Source of the DNA: Winogradskyella sp. PC-19
GTDB taxonomy: Bacteria; Bacteroidota; Bacteroidia; Flavobacteriales; Flavobacteriaceae
Direction of reading: 5' to 3'
NCBI RefSeq assembly: GCF_002163855.1
Contig: NZ_CP019332.1
Location: 595,213 to 659,212 of the forward strand
DNA: 64,000 nucleotides
In this document: in pieces, positions 1-8,021 of the stretch
How the letters are laid out: each line of letters opens with the position of its first letter
How positions within the stretch are numbered: position 1 is the stretch's first letter
Program-made: the position numbers and the translations under genes
Notes under the pieces: model-generated
What the model was told of the DNA's origin: nothing
The model's database searches: none
What the model saw: only the letters and a program-made list of their open reading frames with translations

Positions 1-271
1 TAGCGATTACGAAAACGGAAAGCTTGAGTTAGATAAAATTAAAGACGAAAAACTCCCAGAAAACCTGAAAGGCAAAACGCTTAAGGAGAAAGAGCAATTG
101 GTAAAAGAGTTATCCGAAAAACGCAAAGCAGATAACAAAAAGCTAAAAGCACTTTTACTACAAAAAAGAGGTTATATCGCTGATAAAGCTGCTGAGGACA
201 AAAGCAAACTATCTTTTAGTAAAGAGGTCTTAAAAGTGATGAAAAAACAGGCGAATAAAACGAAGCTTTAA
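1..271 (+). CDS. C-terminal fragment of an unidentified protein (5' end outside window)
   Basis: An open frame runs in from the left edge (first full codon at base 2) and stops with TAA at 269-271, giving the last 89 residues of a larger protein. They are strongly charged and lysine-rich, predicted helical, with a motif LPENLKGKTLKEKEQL near residue 19 of the fragment and a basic tail. Tails of this kind occur at the end of some Bacteroidota von Willebrand factor A-type proteins, but the domain that would decide this lies outside the window, so I do not assign a function. Its stop codon overlaps that of the small minus-strand ORF by four bases. Confidence 0.65.
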   Translation, partial: SDYENGKLELDKIKDEKLPENLKGKTLKEKEQLVKELSEKRKADNKKLKALLLQKRGYIADKAAEDKSKLSFSKEVLKVMKKQANKTKL

Positions 272-405
272 AGCACATTAATTTTGAAAACTATTAATAT
301 TAAGATGACAATGAGACCAAGAATAACAAGACCTACAATAATAGAAAGCAAACACCCAATGTTTTTCCAAATACCTGTGTAACCTTCATTTTGTTTGTTT
401 TTCAT
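268..405 (-). CDS. Tiny predicted membrane protein (45 aa)
   Basis: A 45-codon ORF starts at ATG 405-403 and stops at TAA 270-268. The product has a short polar N-terminus (MKNKQNEGYTGIWKNIGC) and then one long hydrophobic segment of about 24 residues (residues 19-42), so it should be a single-span or hairpin inner-membrane peptide. It overlaps the stop of the convergent upstream gene by four bases, an arrangement repeated elsewhere in this window. There is no recognisable family. The hairpin at 419-453 lies between it and the nuclease-like gene, so it would need its own promoter. The main alternative is a chance ORF. Confidence 0.4.
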   Translation of the reverse strand: MKNKQNEGYTGIWKNIGCLLSIIVGLVILGLIVILILIVFKINVL

Positions 406-418
406 AGTAGCAATTTAT

Positions 419-453
419 AAAAATCCCAAACATTGATTTGTTTGGGGTTTTTT
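419..453. terminator. Stem-loop terminator, downstream of the nuclease-like gene
   Basis: The arms AAAATCCCAAAC and GTTTGGGGTTTT pair around an 8-base loop, and both strands carry a T-run after the stem. On the minus strand it lies about 50 bases past the stop of the gene at 500-1834. Its sequence closely resembles, in reverse orientation, the hairpin at 1965-2002. Confidence 0.6.
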
Positions 454-499
454 ATTTAGTAGTAATTAAATTGGTTAATACAACTGTAATGACTTCTAT

Positions 500-1834
500 T
501 TAATCCATTTCTGTTTTTACAATTTTAGGTGTTGGCCTAGTCCAAGTACTTACATATTGTACAATTCCCTCATAATATTCTAATACCATATTATCAATAA
601 GAACTATAAACTTTTTCACACTAGCAAAACCTGCTCCAAATCCTCTATTTAAAGTGATTTTGAACGCTTGAATTTCTTTATCTTTAGTCAATTCAATCAG
701 CTCATCTAATTCTGATAGCTTAACTTTAATATTAGCTTTAGCGTATTTAATATCTGCCTCGATTATCAAGTCTTTTTCTAATTTAGAAAATAAAATATCA
801 TTCTCCTTTTTACAATTTTCTAGTTGCTTTCCAATCCAAGTAATTTTTGCTTTATTACCTCTATCTAAAGGTGGAGTTAACTTAACAGACATTGATACAA
901 TTCTTCTTTCAAATTCAGCAATAAGTTTAATATCAGAAGCTGCATTTTTGATAATCAATTCTCCAGTAATGCAATTATCCTTTATTACTTTTTTTATGTC
1001 GTTTTTGACACTGTCTTTATTTTTCGAGGAAGATTTTACTAAAACACCTAGTTTTCTACTTAAAAGTAAAGCCATATCTTTTTCTTCTTCATACCAACTC
1101 AAAACAGCTTCCTCAATAAAGTAGTCGGATTGTTTCAATGCTTTTTGTGCGCGAATGCTTTCCGCAAGTTCTTTCCAACCTGCTTTCATTTGTATGAAGC
1201 CAGAAATCCCAGATACTGAGCTTTCAAAATAATGCAAAGCTTCTGACATTATTTCTACTTGGTCGTTATCTTGTATTCTTAAATCATTTTTAAAGAGTAG
1301 TAATCTGCCTTTAGTTATTAAATATGTCCAGGAAAAATGATATAATGATATATTTCTTGGAACTTTTACTTTTACAGGTGAATGTGTCGAATCAGCAACA
1401 AATTCATTTGAGACAGTTACTAACTTATTAACCTTTAAACTTTTTGATATCAAAAGATAACCCTCAACTTGTTGTTGGTCAATTCCGTTGTTTTTATTCT
1501 TCATTTCAAAGAAGACTGCATCAGCAATTATTCCTTTTGTTACAACTATAATTAAGCCATCAATTCTGGATGAACTGATGTCTGGAAATGAAGCCTCAGT
1601 ATAATAATATGCTTTACCAGCTCTACTTAGCTTAATACTTTTAAAAATACCGTCTCTATATTCTTTAACTAACCTAACAGTTGCTAAGAAAATTGACGTT
1701 AATGCCATTTCGTCGCCAGTTTTCAAAGTCGGGATTAATTTTGCTTGTTGCAATTTGACTTGACCACTTTGTACGAATAAATCAAAATCAGTTTTTTTTA
1801 GTCCGACAAGCTTGTTAAGTTTCTTTTGAATCAT
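500..1834 (-). CDS. PD-(D/E)XK nuclease-like protein, possible defence gene
   Basis: The 444-residue cytoplasmic protein has no signal peptide. Residues 88-126 show the arrangement of a PD-(D/E)XK nuclease core: Asp92 in SRIDGLIIV, then Glu110-x-Lys112 in FFEMKNK at the end of a hydrophobic strand, then a Gln-rich stretch (Gln120-122) with Tyr126. That order (D, ExK, QxxxY) is what restriction-like and repair nucleases use to bind metal and cut DNA. The remaining 300 residues are mixed helical and unfamiliar. The gene stands alone on its strand with about 200 bases of AT-rich leader, and a hairpin lies on each side. Nuclease activity and any defence role are inferences from the motif; it could also be a degenerate, non-catalytic member. 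Confidence 0.6.
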   Translation of the reverse strand: MIQKKLNKLVGLKKTDFDLFVQSGQVKLQQAKLIPTLKTGDEMALTSIFLATVRLVKEYRDGIFKSIKLSRAGKAYYYTEASFPDISSSRIDGLIIVVTKGIIADAVFFEMKNKNNGIDQQQVEGYLLISKSLKVNKLVTVSNEFVADSTHSPVKVKVPRNISLYHFSWTYLITKGRLLLFKNDLRIQDNDQVEIMSEALHYFESSVSGISGFIQMKAGWKELAESIRAQKALKQSDYFIEEAVLSWYEEEKDMALLLSRKLGVLVKSSSKNKDSVKNDIKKVIKDNCITGELIIKNAASDIKLIAEFERRIVSMSVKLTPPLDRGNKAKITWIGKQLENCKKENDILFSKLEKDLIIEADIKYAKANIKVKLSELDELIELTKDKEIQAFKITLNRGFGAGFASVKKFIVLIDNMVLEYYEGIVQYVSTWTRPTPKIVKTEMD

Positions 1835-1964
1835 TTTTGTAAGTTTTCCTTGATTATTTACGTTTAAAACTAATCATTGAATAAGTTAAATTGTAATTTA
1901 CTTTATCATCGATGAGCTAATTTATAACTAAAAACCCAATCCTACAATGCGTATAAATACGTAA

Positions 1965-2002
1965 GAAAAACCCCCAAACAAATACATTGCTTGGGGATTT
2001 TT
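1965..2002. terminator. Stem-loop terminator of the ferredoxin gene
   Basis: The arms AAAAACCCCCAA and TTGGGGATTTTT are separated by a loop of about a dozen bases. On the minus strand the stem ends in a T-run about 40 bases past the ferredoxin stop codon. Just beyond lies a small perfect hairpin, CGTATAAATACG at 1950-1961. Confidence 0.6.
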
Positions 2003-2034
2003 AAATATCTTTTTTGCCAAATTTTGCTTAGCCA

Positions 2035-2388
2035 CTAGCCATCGGGATGCATAAATTTTTGCTTGGCTAGTAGTTCTTCTTCAGTTTCAACAACGTTTTC
2101 ATCAGGCACACAGCAATCTACTGGGCAAACCTCGGCACATTGTGGTGTTTCATGAAAGCCCATACATTCTGTACACTTATCTGGTGCAATGTAATAGACC
2201 TCGTCGCTAATTGGCTCTTGTGTTTCGTCGGCATCAACTTCTTTACCATCTGGTAATACAATTTTACCTTCTAGACTTGTGCCGTCTTTGTAGCGCCAAT
2301 CGTCTGCACCTTCATATATCGCTGTATTTGGGCATTCTGGCTCGCATGCGCCACAATTAATACATTCGTCTGTTATTATAATTGCCAT
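2035..2388 (-). CDS. 4Fe-4S dicluster ferredoxin
   Basis: A 117-residue soluble electron carrier. The N-terminal cluster motif [12 protein letters not shown] and a second set of cysteines in [18 protein letters not shown] would ligate two 4Fe-4S clusters; the longer spacing in the second motif and the roughly 45-residue insert between them are typical of the YfhL-like branch. The reading frame stays open to 2451, but I place the start at ATG 2388-2386 because the protein family begins [10 protein letters not shown] and because a good promoter lies inside the extended part. It is divergent from the acyl-CoA reductase with overlapping promoter regions. The electron partner is not visible here. 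Confidence 0.92.
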   Translation of the reverse strand: MAIIITDECINCGACEPECPNTAIYEGADDWRYKDGTSLEGKIVLPDGKEVDADETQEPISDEVYYIAPDKCTECMGFHETPQCAEVCPVDCCVPDENVVETEEELLAKQKFMHPDG

Positions 2389-2420
2389 AATCGTTTTTCT
2401 TTTCCGTAATTTTGCAGTTG

Positions 2421-2452
2421 CAAAAATAAAGCCAAAACACATTATTACCAAA
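2421..2452 (-). promoter_or_regulatory. Promoter of the ferredoxin gene
   Basis: On the minus strand a -33 box TTTG (2452-2449) is followed after 20 bases by the -7 box TATTTTTG (2428-2421), matching the Bacteroidota sigma consensus. Transcription should start near 2415, leaving a leader of about 27 bases before the ATG at 2388. On the plus strand TAATTTTG at 2407-2414 may serve the divergent reductase gene. Confidence 0.6.
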
Positions 2453-2458
2453 CCTTAT

Positions 2459-3505
2459 ATGGAATTACAACAAAGAGTTAACGCTTTTGTGAAATTAGGA
2501 GAATTTCTGAGTCAGTTTACAGAGTCGCCAAAGACGATTGATATTGACAATGCTTTGGTAGATGGTTTTAAGCATCAACTAAAGTTAGCAAAAGAACATA
2601 ACGGTTGGTTTAGTAAAAACAATTTGGATTTTTCTTTAACTTCATGGACAGATTGTTTGTCTTTAGAGAACTTAAATCAATGGACAAGTCACTATGACTT
2701 TGACCTAAAAACGCCAAAAACCGTTGCCATTATAATGGCTGGGAATATTCCGTTGGTTGGCTTTCATGATTTTTTGAGTGTACTGATTAGTGGGCATTCG
2801 GTTTTGATCAAACAATCGTCTAACGATAAGCATCTACTGCACTATTTGGCTAAATATTTAGAGCATGTTGAACCTGGTTTTAAAGGAAAAATAAAGTTCA
2901 CAGAAGAAAAACTTGACGGTTTTGATGCCGTTATTGCTACAGGAAGTAATAATACGGCTCGTTATTTTGAATACTACTTTAAAGACCAACCTTCAATAAT
3001 CAGAAAGAACAGAAATTCTGTTGCCATTTTAACCGGTAACGAAACAGAAGCACAATTAAGCGGTTTATCTGACGATATTTTTAGATATTATGGATTAGGA
3101 TGCCGTAATGTGTCTAAACTATACATCCCTGAAAATTATAATTTTGATGCCTTTTTTAATGCGGTTTACAAATGGAAAGACATTATTAACGAAAGTAAAT
3201 ACGCCAACAACTACGATTATAACAAAGCCGTCTACATCATGAGCGAGTTTGATATGCTCGAAAATGGTTTCTTGATGATTAAGGAAGATAAAAGCTTTGG
3301 CTCGCCAATAGCAACAGTCTTTTATGAGAAATATTCAGATATAGAAGCATTAAAATCTAATTTAAAATCTGAAGAAGATAACATTCAGTGTGTTGTTGCT
3401 AATGGATTTGATAGCTCGGAAATAGCATTTGGACAAACGCAAGAACCTAAATTATGGGATTATGCAGATAATGTCGACACTGTTGATTTCTTGTTGAAAT
3501 TATAG
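2459..3505 (+). CDS. LuxC-type acyl-CoA reductase family protein
   Basis: The 348-residue protein belongs to the fatty acyl-CoA reductase family typified by LuxC, which reduces acyl-CoA or acyl-enzyme to aldehyde with NADPH. Visible marks are the Rossmann-side motif AGNIPLVGFHD (94-104), ATGSNNTARYF (160-170), and YGLGCRNVSK (211-220), where Cys215 is the expected acyl-accepting nucleophile. It is shorter than LuxC of luminous bacteria (about 480 residues). It stands between a ferredoxin and serC and no luciferase or LuxDE partner is present, so a role in bioluminescence is not indicated; the natural substrate is unknown. Confidence 0.82.
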   Translation: MELQQRVNAFVKLGEFLSQFTESPKTIDIDNALVDGFKHQLKLAKEHNGWFSKNNLDFSLTSWTDCLSLENLNQWTSHYDFDLKTPKTVAIIMAGNIPLVGFHDFLSVLISGHSVLIKQSSNDKHLLHYLAKYLEHVEPGFKGKIKFTEEKLDGFDAVIATGSNNTARYFEYYFKDQPSIIRKNRNSVAILTGNETEAQLSGLSDDIFRYYGLGCRNVSKLYIPENYNFDAFFNAVYKWKDIINESKYANNYDYNKAVYIMSEFDMLENGFLMIKEDKSFGSPIATVFYEKYSDIEALKSNLKSEEDNIQCVVANGFDSSEIAFGQTQEPKLWDYADNVDTVDFLLKL

Positions 3506-3612
3506 GGTAAAAATTATCATTTTCTTAATGGAAATTGTTCTTTAAATATTCATCTTTGTAGTGGTTGAAAATTAAATACTGCATCTAAGTCAATATAATT
3601 AAATATATAGTA

Positions 3613-4674
3613 ATGAAACGTCACAACTTTAGCGCAGGTCCTTGCGTACTTCCAAAATCAGTAATGAAACAAGCTTCAGAGGCTTTAATTGACTTTGACA
3701 ACGGCTTATCCTTAATAGAGATTTCACATCGTAGCAAACCATTTGTAGATGTTATGGAGCAAGCGCGTTCATTAGCTTTAGAGTTATTAGGACTAGAAGG
3801 CAAAGGTTACAAAGCTTTATTTTTGCAAGGTGGTGCAAGTACACAGTTTTTGATGGTGGCTTTAAATCTTTTAGAAAAAAGAGCGGGTTACCTTAATACA
3901 GGTACATGGTCTGATAAAGCGATTAAAGAAGCAAAAATATATGATGATATCTACGAAGTAGGTTCTTCAAAATCTGCTGGTTTCAACTATATACCAAAAG
4001 GTTACGAAATTCCAGAAGATTACGATTATTTTCACTGTACTTCTAACAATACCATTTTTGGTACACAGATGAAACACTTTCCAGATTCGCCAATACCAAT
4101 GGTTTGCGATATGAGTAGTGATATCTTTTCAAGAACTTTAGATTTTACAAAATTTGATTTAATCTACGCAGGTGCTCAGAAAAATATGGGACCAGCTGGT
4201 ACGACTTTAGTTATCGTTAAAGAAGATATTTTAGGTAAAGTATCACGTAAGATACCATCAATGATGGATTACAAAATACATATTGGTAAAGGCAGTATGT
4301 TTAATACACCACCAGTATTTGCCGTGTACACATCAATGTTAACGATGCAATGGTTAAAAGATTTTGGAGGTATTAAAGCTATTGAAGAAGAAAACGAAAA
4401 GAAGGCACGTTTAATGTATTCTGAGATTGATTTAAATCCATTATTCAAAGGCTATTCGGTAAAAGAAGACCGTTCTAATATGAATGCAACTTTTACTCTA
4501 GAAAACGAAAATCTTAAAGAAACTTTTGAATCTATGGTTGATGAAGCTGGTATAAACGGCATCAATGGTCACAGAAGTGTTGGTGGTTATCGTGCATCAA
4601 TGTATAATGCTTTGACTTTAGATAGTGTAAAAGTATTGGTCGAAGTTATGAGCGAATTAGAAAGCAAAGCTTAA
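3613..4674 (+). CDS. serC: Phosphoserine aminotransferase
   Basis: Converts 3-phosphohydroxypyruvate and glutamate to phosphoserine, the second step of serine synthesis; the enzyme also serves pyridoxine synthesis in some bacteria. The 353 residues are full length for this family. NFSAGP opens the protein, LQGGASTQF (71-79) binds the cofactor phosphate, and Lys190 in AGAQKNMGPAG is the lysine that holds pyridoxal phosphate. serA follows 17 bases downstream, so the two are almost certainly one transcript. The 107-base gap upstream leaves room for a promoter, though I see no strong match to the consensus. Confidence 0.96.
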   Translation: MKRHNFSAGPCVLPKSVMKQASEALIDFDNGLSLIEISHRSKPFVDVMEQARSLALELLGLEGKGYKALFLQGGASTQFLMVALNLLEKRAGYLNTGTWSDKAIKEAKIYDDIYEVGSSKSAGFNYIPKGYEIPEDYDYFHCTSNNTIFGTQMKHFPDSPIPMVCDMSSDIFSRTLDFTKFDLIYAGAQKNMGPAGTTLVIVKEDILGKVSRKIPSMMDYKIHIGKGSMFNTPPVFAVYTSMLTMQWLKDFGGIKAIEEENEKKARLMYSEIDLNPLFKGYSVKEDRSNMNATFTLENENLKETFESMVDEAGINGINGHRSVGGYRASMYNALTLDSVKVLVEVMSELESKA

Positions 4675-4691
4675 TAAAATATAAAAGGAAA

Positions 4692-5642
4692 ATGAAAGTA
4701 TTAGCAAACGACGGTGTTTCACAAAGCGGAATCGATGCTTTAGAAACTGCAGGTTTTGAAGTATCTACAACTACCGTTGCACAAGAGCAATTAGAAAACT
4801 ACATCAACGATAAAGAGATTAGTGTACTTTTAGTTAGAAGTGCAACAACAGTTCGTAAAAATATAATTGACAACTGCCCTAGCCTAAAAATTATCGGTCG
4901 TGGTGGCGTTGGTATGGATAATATTGATGTTGATTATGCACGTAGTAAAGGATTGCATGTCATTAATACGCCTGCTGCATCTTCACATTCCGTTGCAGAA
5001 TTGGTATTTGGACATTTTTATGGATTAGCCCGTTTTTTACATAACTCTAATCGTGATATGCCATTAGAAGGCGATTCTAACTTCAAAAAATTAAAAAAGG
5101 CATACGCCAAAGGTACTGAACTTAAAGGGAAAACTTTAGGTGTTTTGGGCTTTGGACGTATCGGACAAGCTACAGCGAAAGTTGCTATTGGTGCAGGTAT
5201 GAAAGTCGTTGCATTTGACCCATTTATGGAAGCAGCTGATTTAGAACTTGATTTTTTTGATGGTCAGAAAGTGAATTTTAATATCAAAACAATTTCAAAA
5301 GAAGATGTTTTAAAACAAGCTGACTTTTTAACATTACACGTTCCAGCACAAAAGGACTATGTGATTGACGAAGCAGAATTCAAACAAATGAAAGATGGTG
5401 TTATCATAGCAAACGCTGCTCGTGGTGGTGTAGTCAATGAAGTTGCTTTAGTCAAAGCGATTGAAAGCGGAAAAGTAGCACGTGCTGCATTAGATGTTTT
5501 TGAAAAAGAGCCACAACCAGAAATGGGATTATTAATGAATCCTGCTTTATCCTTAACTCCACATACTGGTGCTGCTACTAATGAAGCGCAGGATAGAATC
5601 GGCACAGAGTTAGCCACACAAATTATAAGCATTTTAAAGTAA
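4692..5642 (+). CDS. serA: D-3-phosphoglycerate dehydrogenase (short form)
   Basis: Oxidises 3-phosphoglycerate to 3-phosphohydroxypyruvate with NAD, the first committed step to serine. The 316-residue protein has the D-isomer 2-hydroxyacid dehydrogenase layout: substrate domain, NAD-binding GFGRIG (153-158), ARGGVVNE with the catalytic arginine, and TPHTGAAT with the catalytic histidine near the end. It lacks the C-terminal ACT domain used for serine feedback in longer forms, so allosteric control by serine is not expected from this subunit. It lies directly behind serC, which supports the assignment over other hydroxyacid dehydrogenases. A terminator follows at 5671. Confidence 0.94.
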   Translation: MKVLANDGVSQSGIDALETAGFEVSTTTVAQEQLENYINDKEISVLLVRSATTVRKNIIDNCPSLKIIGRGGVGMDNIDVDYARSKGLHVINTPAASSHSVAELVFGHFYGLARFLHNSNRDMPLEGDSNFKKLKKAYAKGTELKGKTLGVLGFGRIGQATAKVAIGAGMKVVAFDPFMEAADLELDFFDGQKVNFNIKTISKEDVLKQADFLTLHVPAQKDYVIDEAEFKQMKDGVIIANAARGGVVNEVALVKAIESGKVARAALDVFEKEPQPEMGLLMNPALSLTPHTGAATNEAQDRIGTELATQIISILK

Positions 5643-5670
5643 AACTTTCAAAATCGTATTTATATCAAAA

Positions 5671-5697
5671 GGTCTCGGCATAAGTTGAGACTTTTTT
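5671..5697 (+). terminator. Terminator after serA
   Basis: A GTCTC/GAGAC stem around a 10-base loop is followed by six T residues, 29 bases past the serA stop. Confidence 0.65.
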
Positions 5698-5728
5698 GTA
5701 CATTGGAAATCAATTTTAAATTAAAATA

Positions 5729-6364
5729 ATGGCAGGGATTTTAGACTTACTAAATAGCGACTTAGGAAAAACAATTATCAGTGGTGTTTCTGGTTCTACA
5801 AACACAGATCAAGGAAAAACAAGTAGCGTATTAACAATGGCGTTACCCGTTTTAATGAAAGCTATGGAACGTAATGCTTCAACTCCAGAAGGTGCAGAAG
5901 GACTTATGGGCGCATTAAATGGAAAACACGATGGTAGTATACTAGATAATCTTAGCGGACTATTTGGTGGTGGTGTTGATGACAATGTAAAAACTGATGG
6001 GTCTAAGATTTTAGGCCATATTTTAGGTCAAAAACAACAAGGTGTAGAACAAGTAATTGGTCAAAAGGCAGGTTTAGACTCAGGTTCTGTTGGCGAAATA
6101 CTTAAGGTTGCAGCACCTATACTTATGGGTGTTCTAGGAAAACAAAAAAAGCAGAACAATGTAAGTTCTCAAAGTGACTTAGGTGGTCTATTAGGTGGAT
6201 TACTTGGCGGTAGTGGTGCTAAACAAGAACAAAGCTTTTTAGAGCAAATACTAGATGCAGACGGTGATGGTAGTGTTGTAGATGATGTTGCTGGAATGGT
6301 ATTAGGTGGTACTAAGAAAAAAGGCGGACTAGGCGGATTGCTTGGCGGTTTGTTTGGTAGATAA
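5729..6364 (+). CDS. DUF937 family protein with glycine-rich tail
   Basis: A 211-residue cytoplasmic protein. The first 145 residues match the pattern of DUF937 proteins (function unknown): repeated small helical units with conserved glycines and LMKAMERN- and ILGHILG-type segments. The last 60 residues contain two LGGLLGG-type glycine/leucine stretches that flank a loop DADGDGSVVDD with the spacing of a calcium-binding EF-hand or dockerin loop. The gene follows serA by 86 bases, separated by a terminator, so it probably has its own promoter. Function is not known. Confidence 0.8.
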   Translation: MAGILDLLNSDLGKTIISGVSGSTNTDQGKTSSVLTMALPVLMKAMERNASTPEGAEGLMGALNGKHDGSILDNLSGLFGGGVDDNVKTDGSKILGHILGQKQQGVEQVIGQKAGLDSGSVGEILKVAAPILMGVLGKQKKQNNVSSQSDLGGLLGGLLGGSGAKQEQSFLEQILDADGDGSVVDDVAGMVLGGTKKKGGLGGLLGGLFGR

Positions 6365-6387
6365 CAAATCACCCATCTTATAAAATC

Positions 6388-6416
6388 AAGGCGTCTCGAT
6401 AGAGTCGCTTTTTTTG
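6388..6416 (+). terminator. Terminator after the DUF937 gene
   Basis: An imperfect stem, AAGGCGTCTC pairing with GAGTCGCTT, ends in seven T residues, 24 bases past the stop codon. The rest of the 6365-6651 gap is AT-rich and shows no other clear signal. Confidence 0.6.
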
Positions 6417-6651
6417 TTACTCATTAAGAAGTAGCATTAACCAAACAAACGATTAGTGTCACTCATTTTACCTTTTAAAATTTTGGAAATGTTCAGTTAT
6501 TTGAAGTGTTAAATCGAAACTAAAACTAATAAACAAATTCAATATTTAATACTTTTATATTATGAAACGAGCATGTTTAAAAATTTATCACCTAAGAAGA
6601 ATGTCTAATAGCAAACAACATGTGACATATGAAAACAATAAATATGTACAC

Positions 6652-7089
6652 ATGAAAAACATTATTCCAATTCTACTGCTTTTATTCATGATGTCTAGTT
6701 GCAAAACAATAGACGGACCAAAACCAACTACAGACGAGCGAGAAAATGCTTTAGTAGAAAATGATACCGTTTATATCAATAGTGATGAAAACACCTATGA
6801 GATTATAATTATAGATCCTGGTTTTAACTCTTGGTTAATAACTACTGCTAGACCAAGACGTTATTATACTCAAGAATTTATGGAAGCTCGTAACCAAATC
6901 TACGTTACAAATTGGAATATTAGAGTTAATCAACCACAGCAATTTGACCCAAGTCTTTACGAGCTAAGAATTGATTATAGCCGTTTTGAGGATTATGGTT
7001 ATGAAATCAACTACAAACTATACAACTACTTTATATACTTTCAGTTAAAATACAATCAAAAATTAGGGCCATTTGTTCCAAGAATTTAA
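6652..7089 (+). CDS. DUF6146-like lipoprotein
   Basis: The frame is open from ATG 6562, but I choose ATG 6652 because it gives a proper lipoprotein signal: MKNIIPILLLLFMMSSCK, a charged start, hydrophobic core and lipobox SSC, with Cys18 as the lipidated residue. The mature part (about 127 residues) is rich in Tyr, Asn and acidic residues and ends in a region dense in aromatics (YEINYKLYNYFIYFQLKY). It resembles the DUF6146 family of Flavobacteria, whose function is unknown. It should sit at the outer membrane. The next gene is 27 bases downstream and probably cotranscribed. Confidence 0.72.
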   Translation: MKNIIPILLLLFMMSSCKTIDGPKPTTDERENALVENDTVYINSDENTYEIIIIDPGFNSWLITTARPRRYYTQEFMEARNQIYVTNWNIRVNQPQQFDPSLYELRIDYSRFEDYGYEINYKLYNYFIYFQLKYNQKLGPFVPRI

Positions 7090-7116
7090 TTTAAATTTGT
7101 AGCGTTGAAAAACGCT

Positions 7117-7611
7117 ATGGAAAAATTTAAAAAACACTGGGAAATAACCCAAAATTGGCAGCTTTTGTTTCCTTTTTTTGGAATTGTATCTCTTGGTTAC
7201 AGCTCTTATAAAATTTCTAATGCTATTGTTAGCGGTTTTGGCACTAGTGCCATAATCCTGCTAACGATAGTTTTATTTTTTGTGTTATTAAAATTTATAT
7301 TATTTCTATTTAAAAAATTAGAGAAAAAATGGATTTTGGATGCCAAATGGGAAATGATACGAGTATTCATAGTATTTGCAATTACCGGTAGCTCATCTAT
7401 GTTTGTTAGCAGACCAATTATAAAATTTATAGGAATTACTAAAGAAAACCTAAACCCCTTTATTTATTGGGTTTTATTTATTATCATTGGGCTTATTTTT
7501 TATCAAATTTTATTAGTTACATTTGGATGGTTATTTGGGCAATTCAAATTCTTTTGGAACTTTGAAAAGAAAATGCTTAGACGCTTTGGATTAGGAAGAT
7601 TTATAGGTTGA
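7117..7611 (+). CDS. DUF6787-like inner-membrane protein
   Basis: A 164-residue protein with four hydrophobic segments (about 18-35, 43-66, 84-102 and 115-140) separated by basic loops. It begins MEKFKKHWEITQNWQL at ATG 7117; an upstream in-frame TTG at 7105 is less likely. The pattern, including a KWEMIRVFIVFAITGS segment in the middle, resembles the DUF6787 family of Bacteroidota, whose function is unknown. Its stop overlaps the TTG start of the next gene within a TTGA tetranucleotide, which suggests translational coupling to the metal-uptake cluster downstream. Confidence 0.7.
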   Translation: MEKFKKHWEITQNWQLLFPFFGIVSLGYSSYKISNAIVSGFGTSAIILLTIVLFFVLLKFILFLFKKLEKKWILDAKWEMIRVFIVFAITGSSSMFVSRPIIKFIGITKENLNPFIYWVLFIIIGLIFYQILLVTFGWLFGQFKFFWNFEKKMLRRFGLGRFIG

Positions 7612-7940
7612 AAATTAATACAGAACATAACATCTTTAGGGTTATAGCATTAACGCTTGTTTTTGCTATACTAACACCTGCTATAGTTAAGTTTTCTCAT
7701 GGGTTTCAAAATCACGAACATGAAGTCTGTTTTGGTGAGTCAACTTCCCACCTACATGAAATAGATATCGATTGTGATTTTTATAAATTTAAACTCAATA
7801 CTTCATATTACTTCAATATTCCGCCTTTTGAAACAATTTCGAATGTTGAAGTTAAGACTCTAAACATATCTTATTATTTCTTTTTAAGAATACATCAGCA
7901 AAATTCTTCTTATTTACGTGGACCACCATCTTTGGTATAA
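7608..7940 (+). CDS. Small exported His/Cys-containing protein, putative metal-binding
   Basis: A 110-residue protein starting at TTG 7608, which overlaps the previous stop codon. Residues 10-28 form one membrane span or uncleaved signal. The part after it carries a cluster of potential metal ligands: HGFQNHEHEVC, then SHLHEIDIDCDF. The remainder is aromatic-rich and ends in SYLRGPPSLV. Small proteins of this kind often stand directly upstream of TonB-dependent receptors in Flavobacteria. I infer a periplasmic metal-binding or chaperone role, most plausibly zinc or copper, from the ligands and the neighbour; no family name is certain. Confidence 0.62.
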   Translation: MKINTEHNIFRVIALTLVFAILTPAIVKFSHGFQNHEHEVCFGESTSHLHEIDIDCDFYKFKLNTSYYFNIPPFETISNVEVKTLNISYYFFLRIHQQNSSYLRGPPSLV

Positions 7941-8021
7941 TTTCACAAACCCTATATTTTAAATAACTCTGTAAAAAATGACTAATTCATTGTCATGCTT
8001 TTATAATATTCATTATTAATA

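Noticed and set aside
2389-2451. N-terminal extension of the ferredoxin to an ATG at 2451
   Set aside because: The family starts at MAIIITDEC, and a consensus promoter lies inside the extension, so transcription starts after it.
2459-3505. Bioluminescence (lux) gene
   Set aside because: The protein is much shorter than LuxC and there are no luciferase or LuxDE genes nearby.
3621-3803. ORF antisense to serC, and similar antisense ORFs in the other large genes (for example 13249-13455, 19695-19907, 28453-28698, 37069-37392, 52003-52236)
   Set aside because: They lie wholly inside well-supported genes, have no recognisable protein features, and follow from the codon bias of the opposite strand.
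6169-6372. Antisense ORF opposite the glycine-rich tail of the DUF937 gene, rich in proline and serine
   Set aside because: It is the mirror of the Gly/Leu codons of the real gene and has no independent signals.
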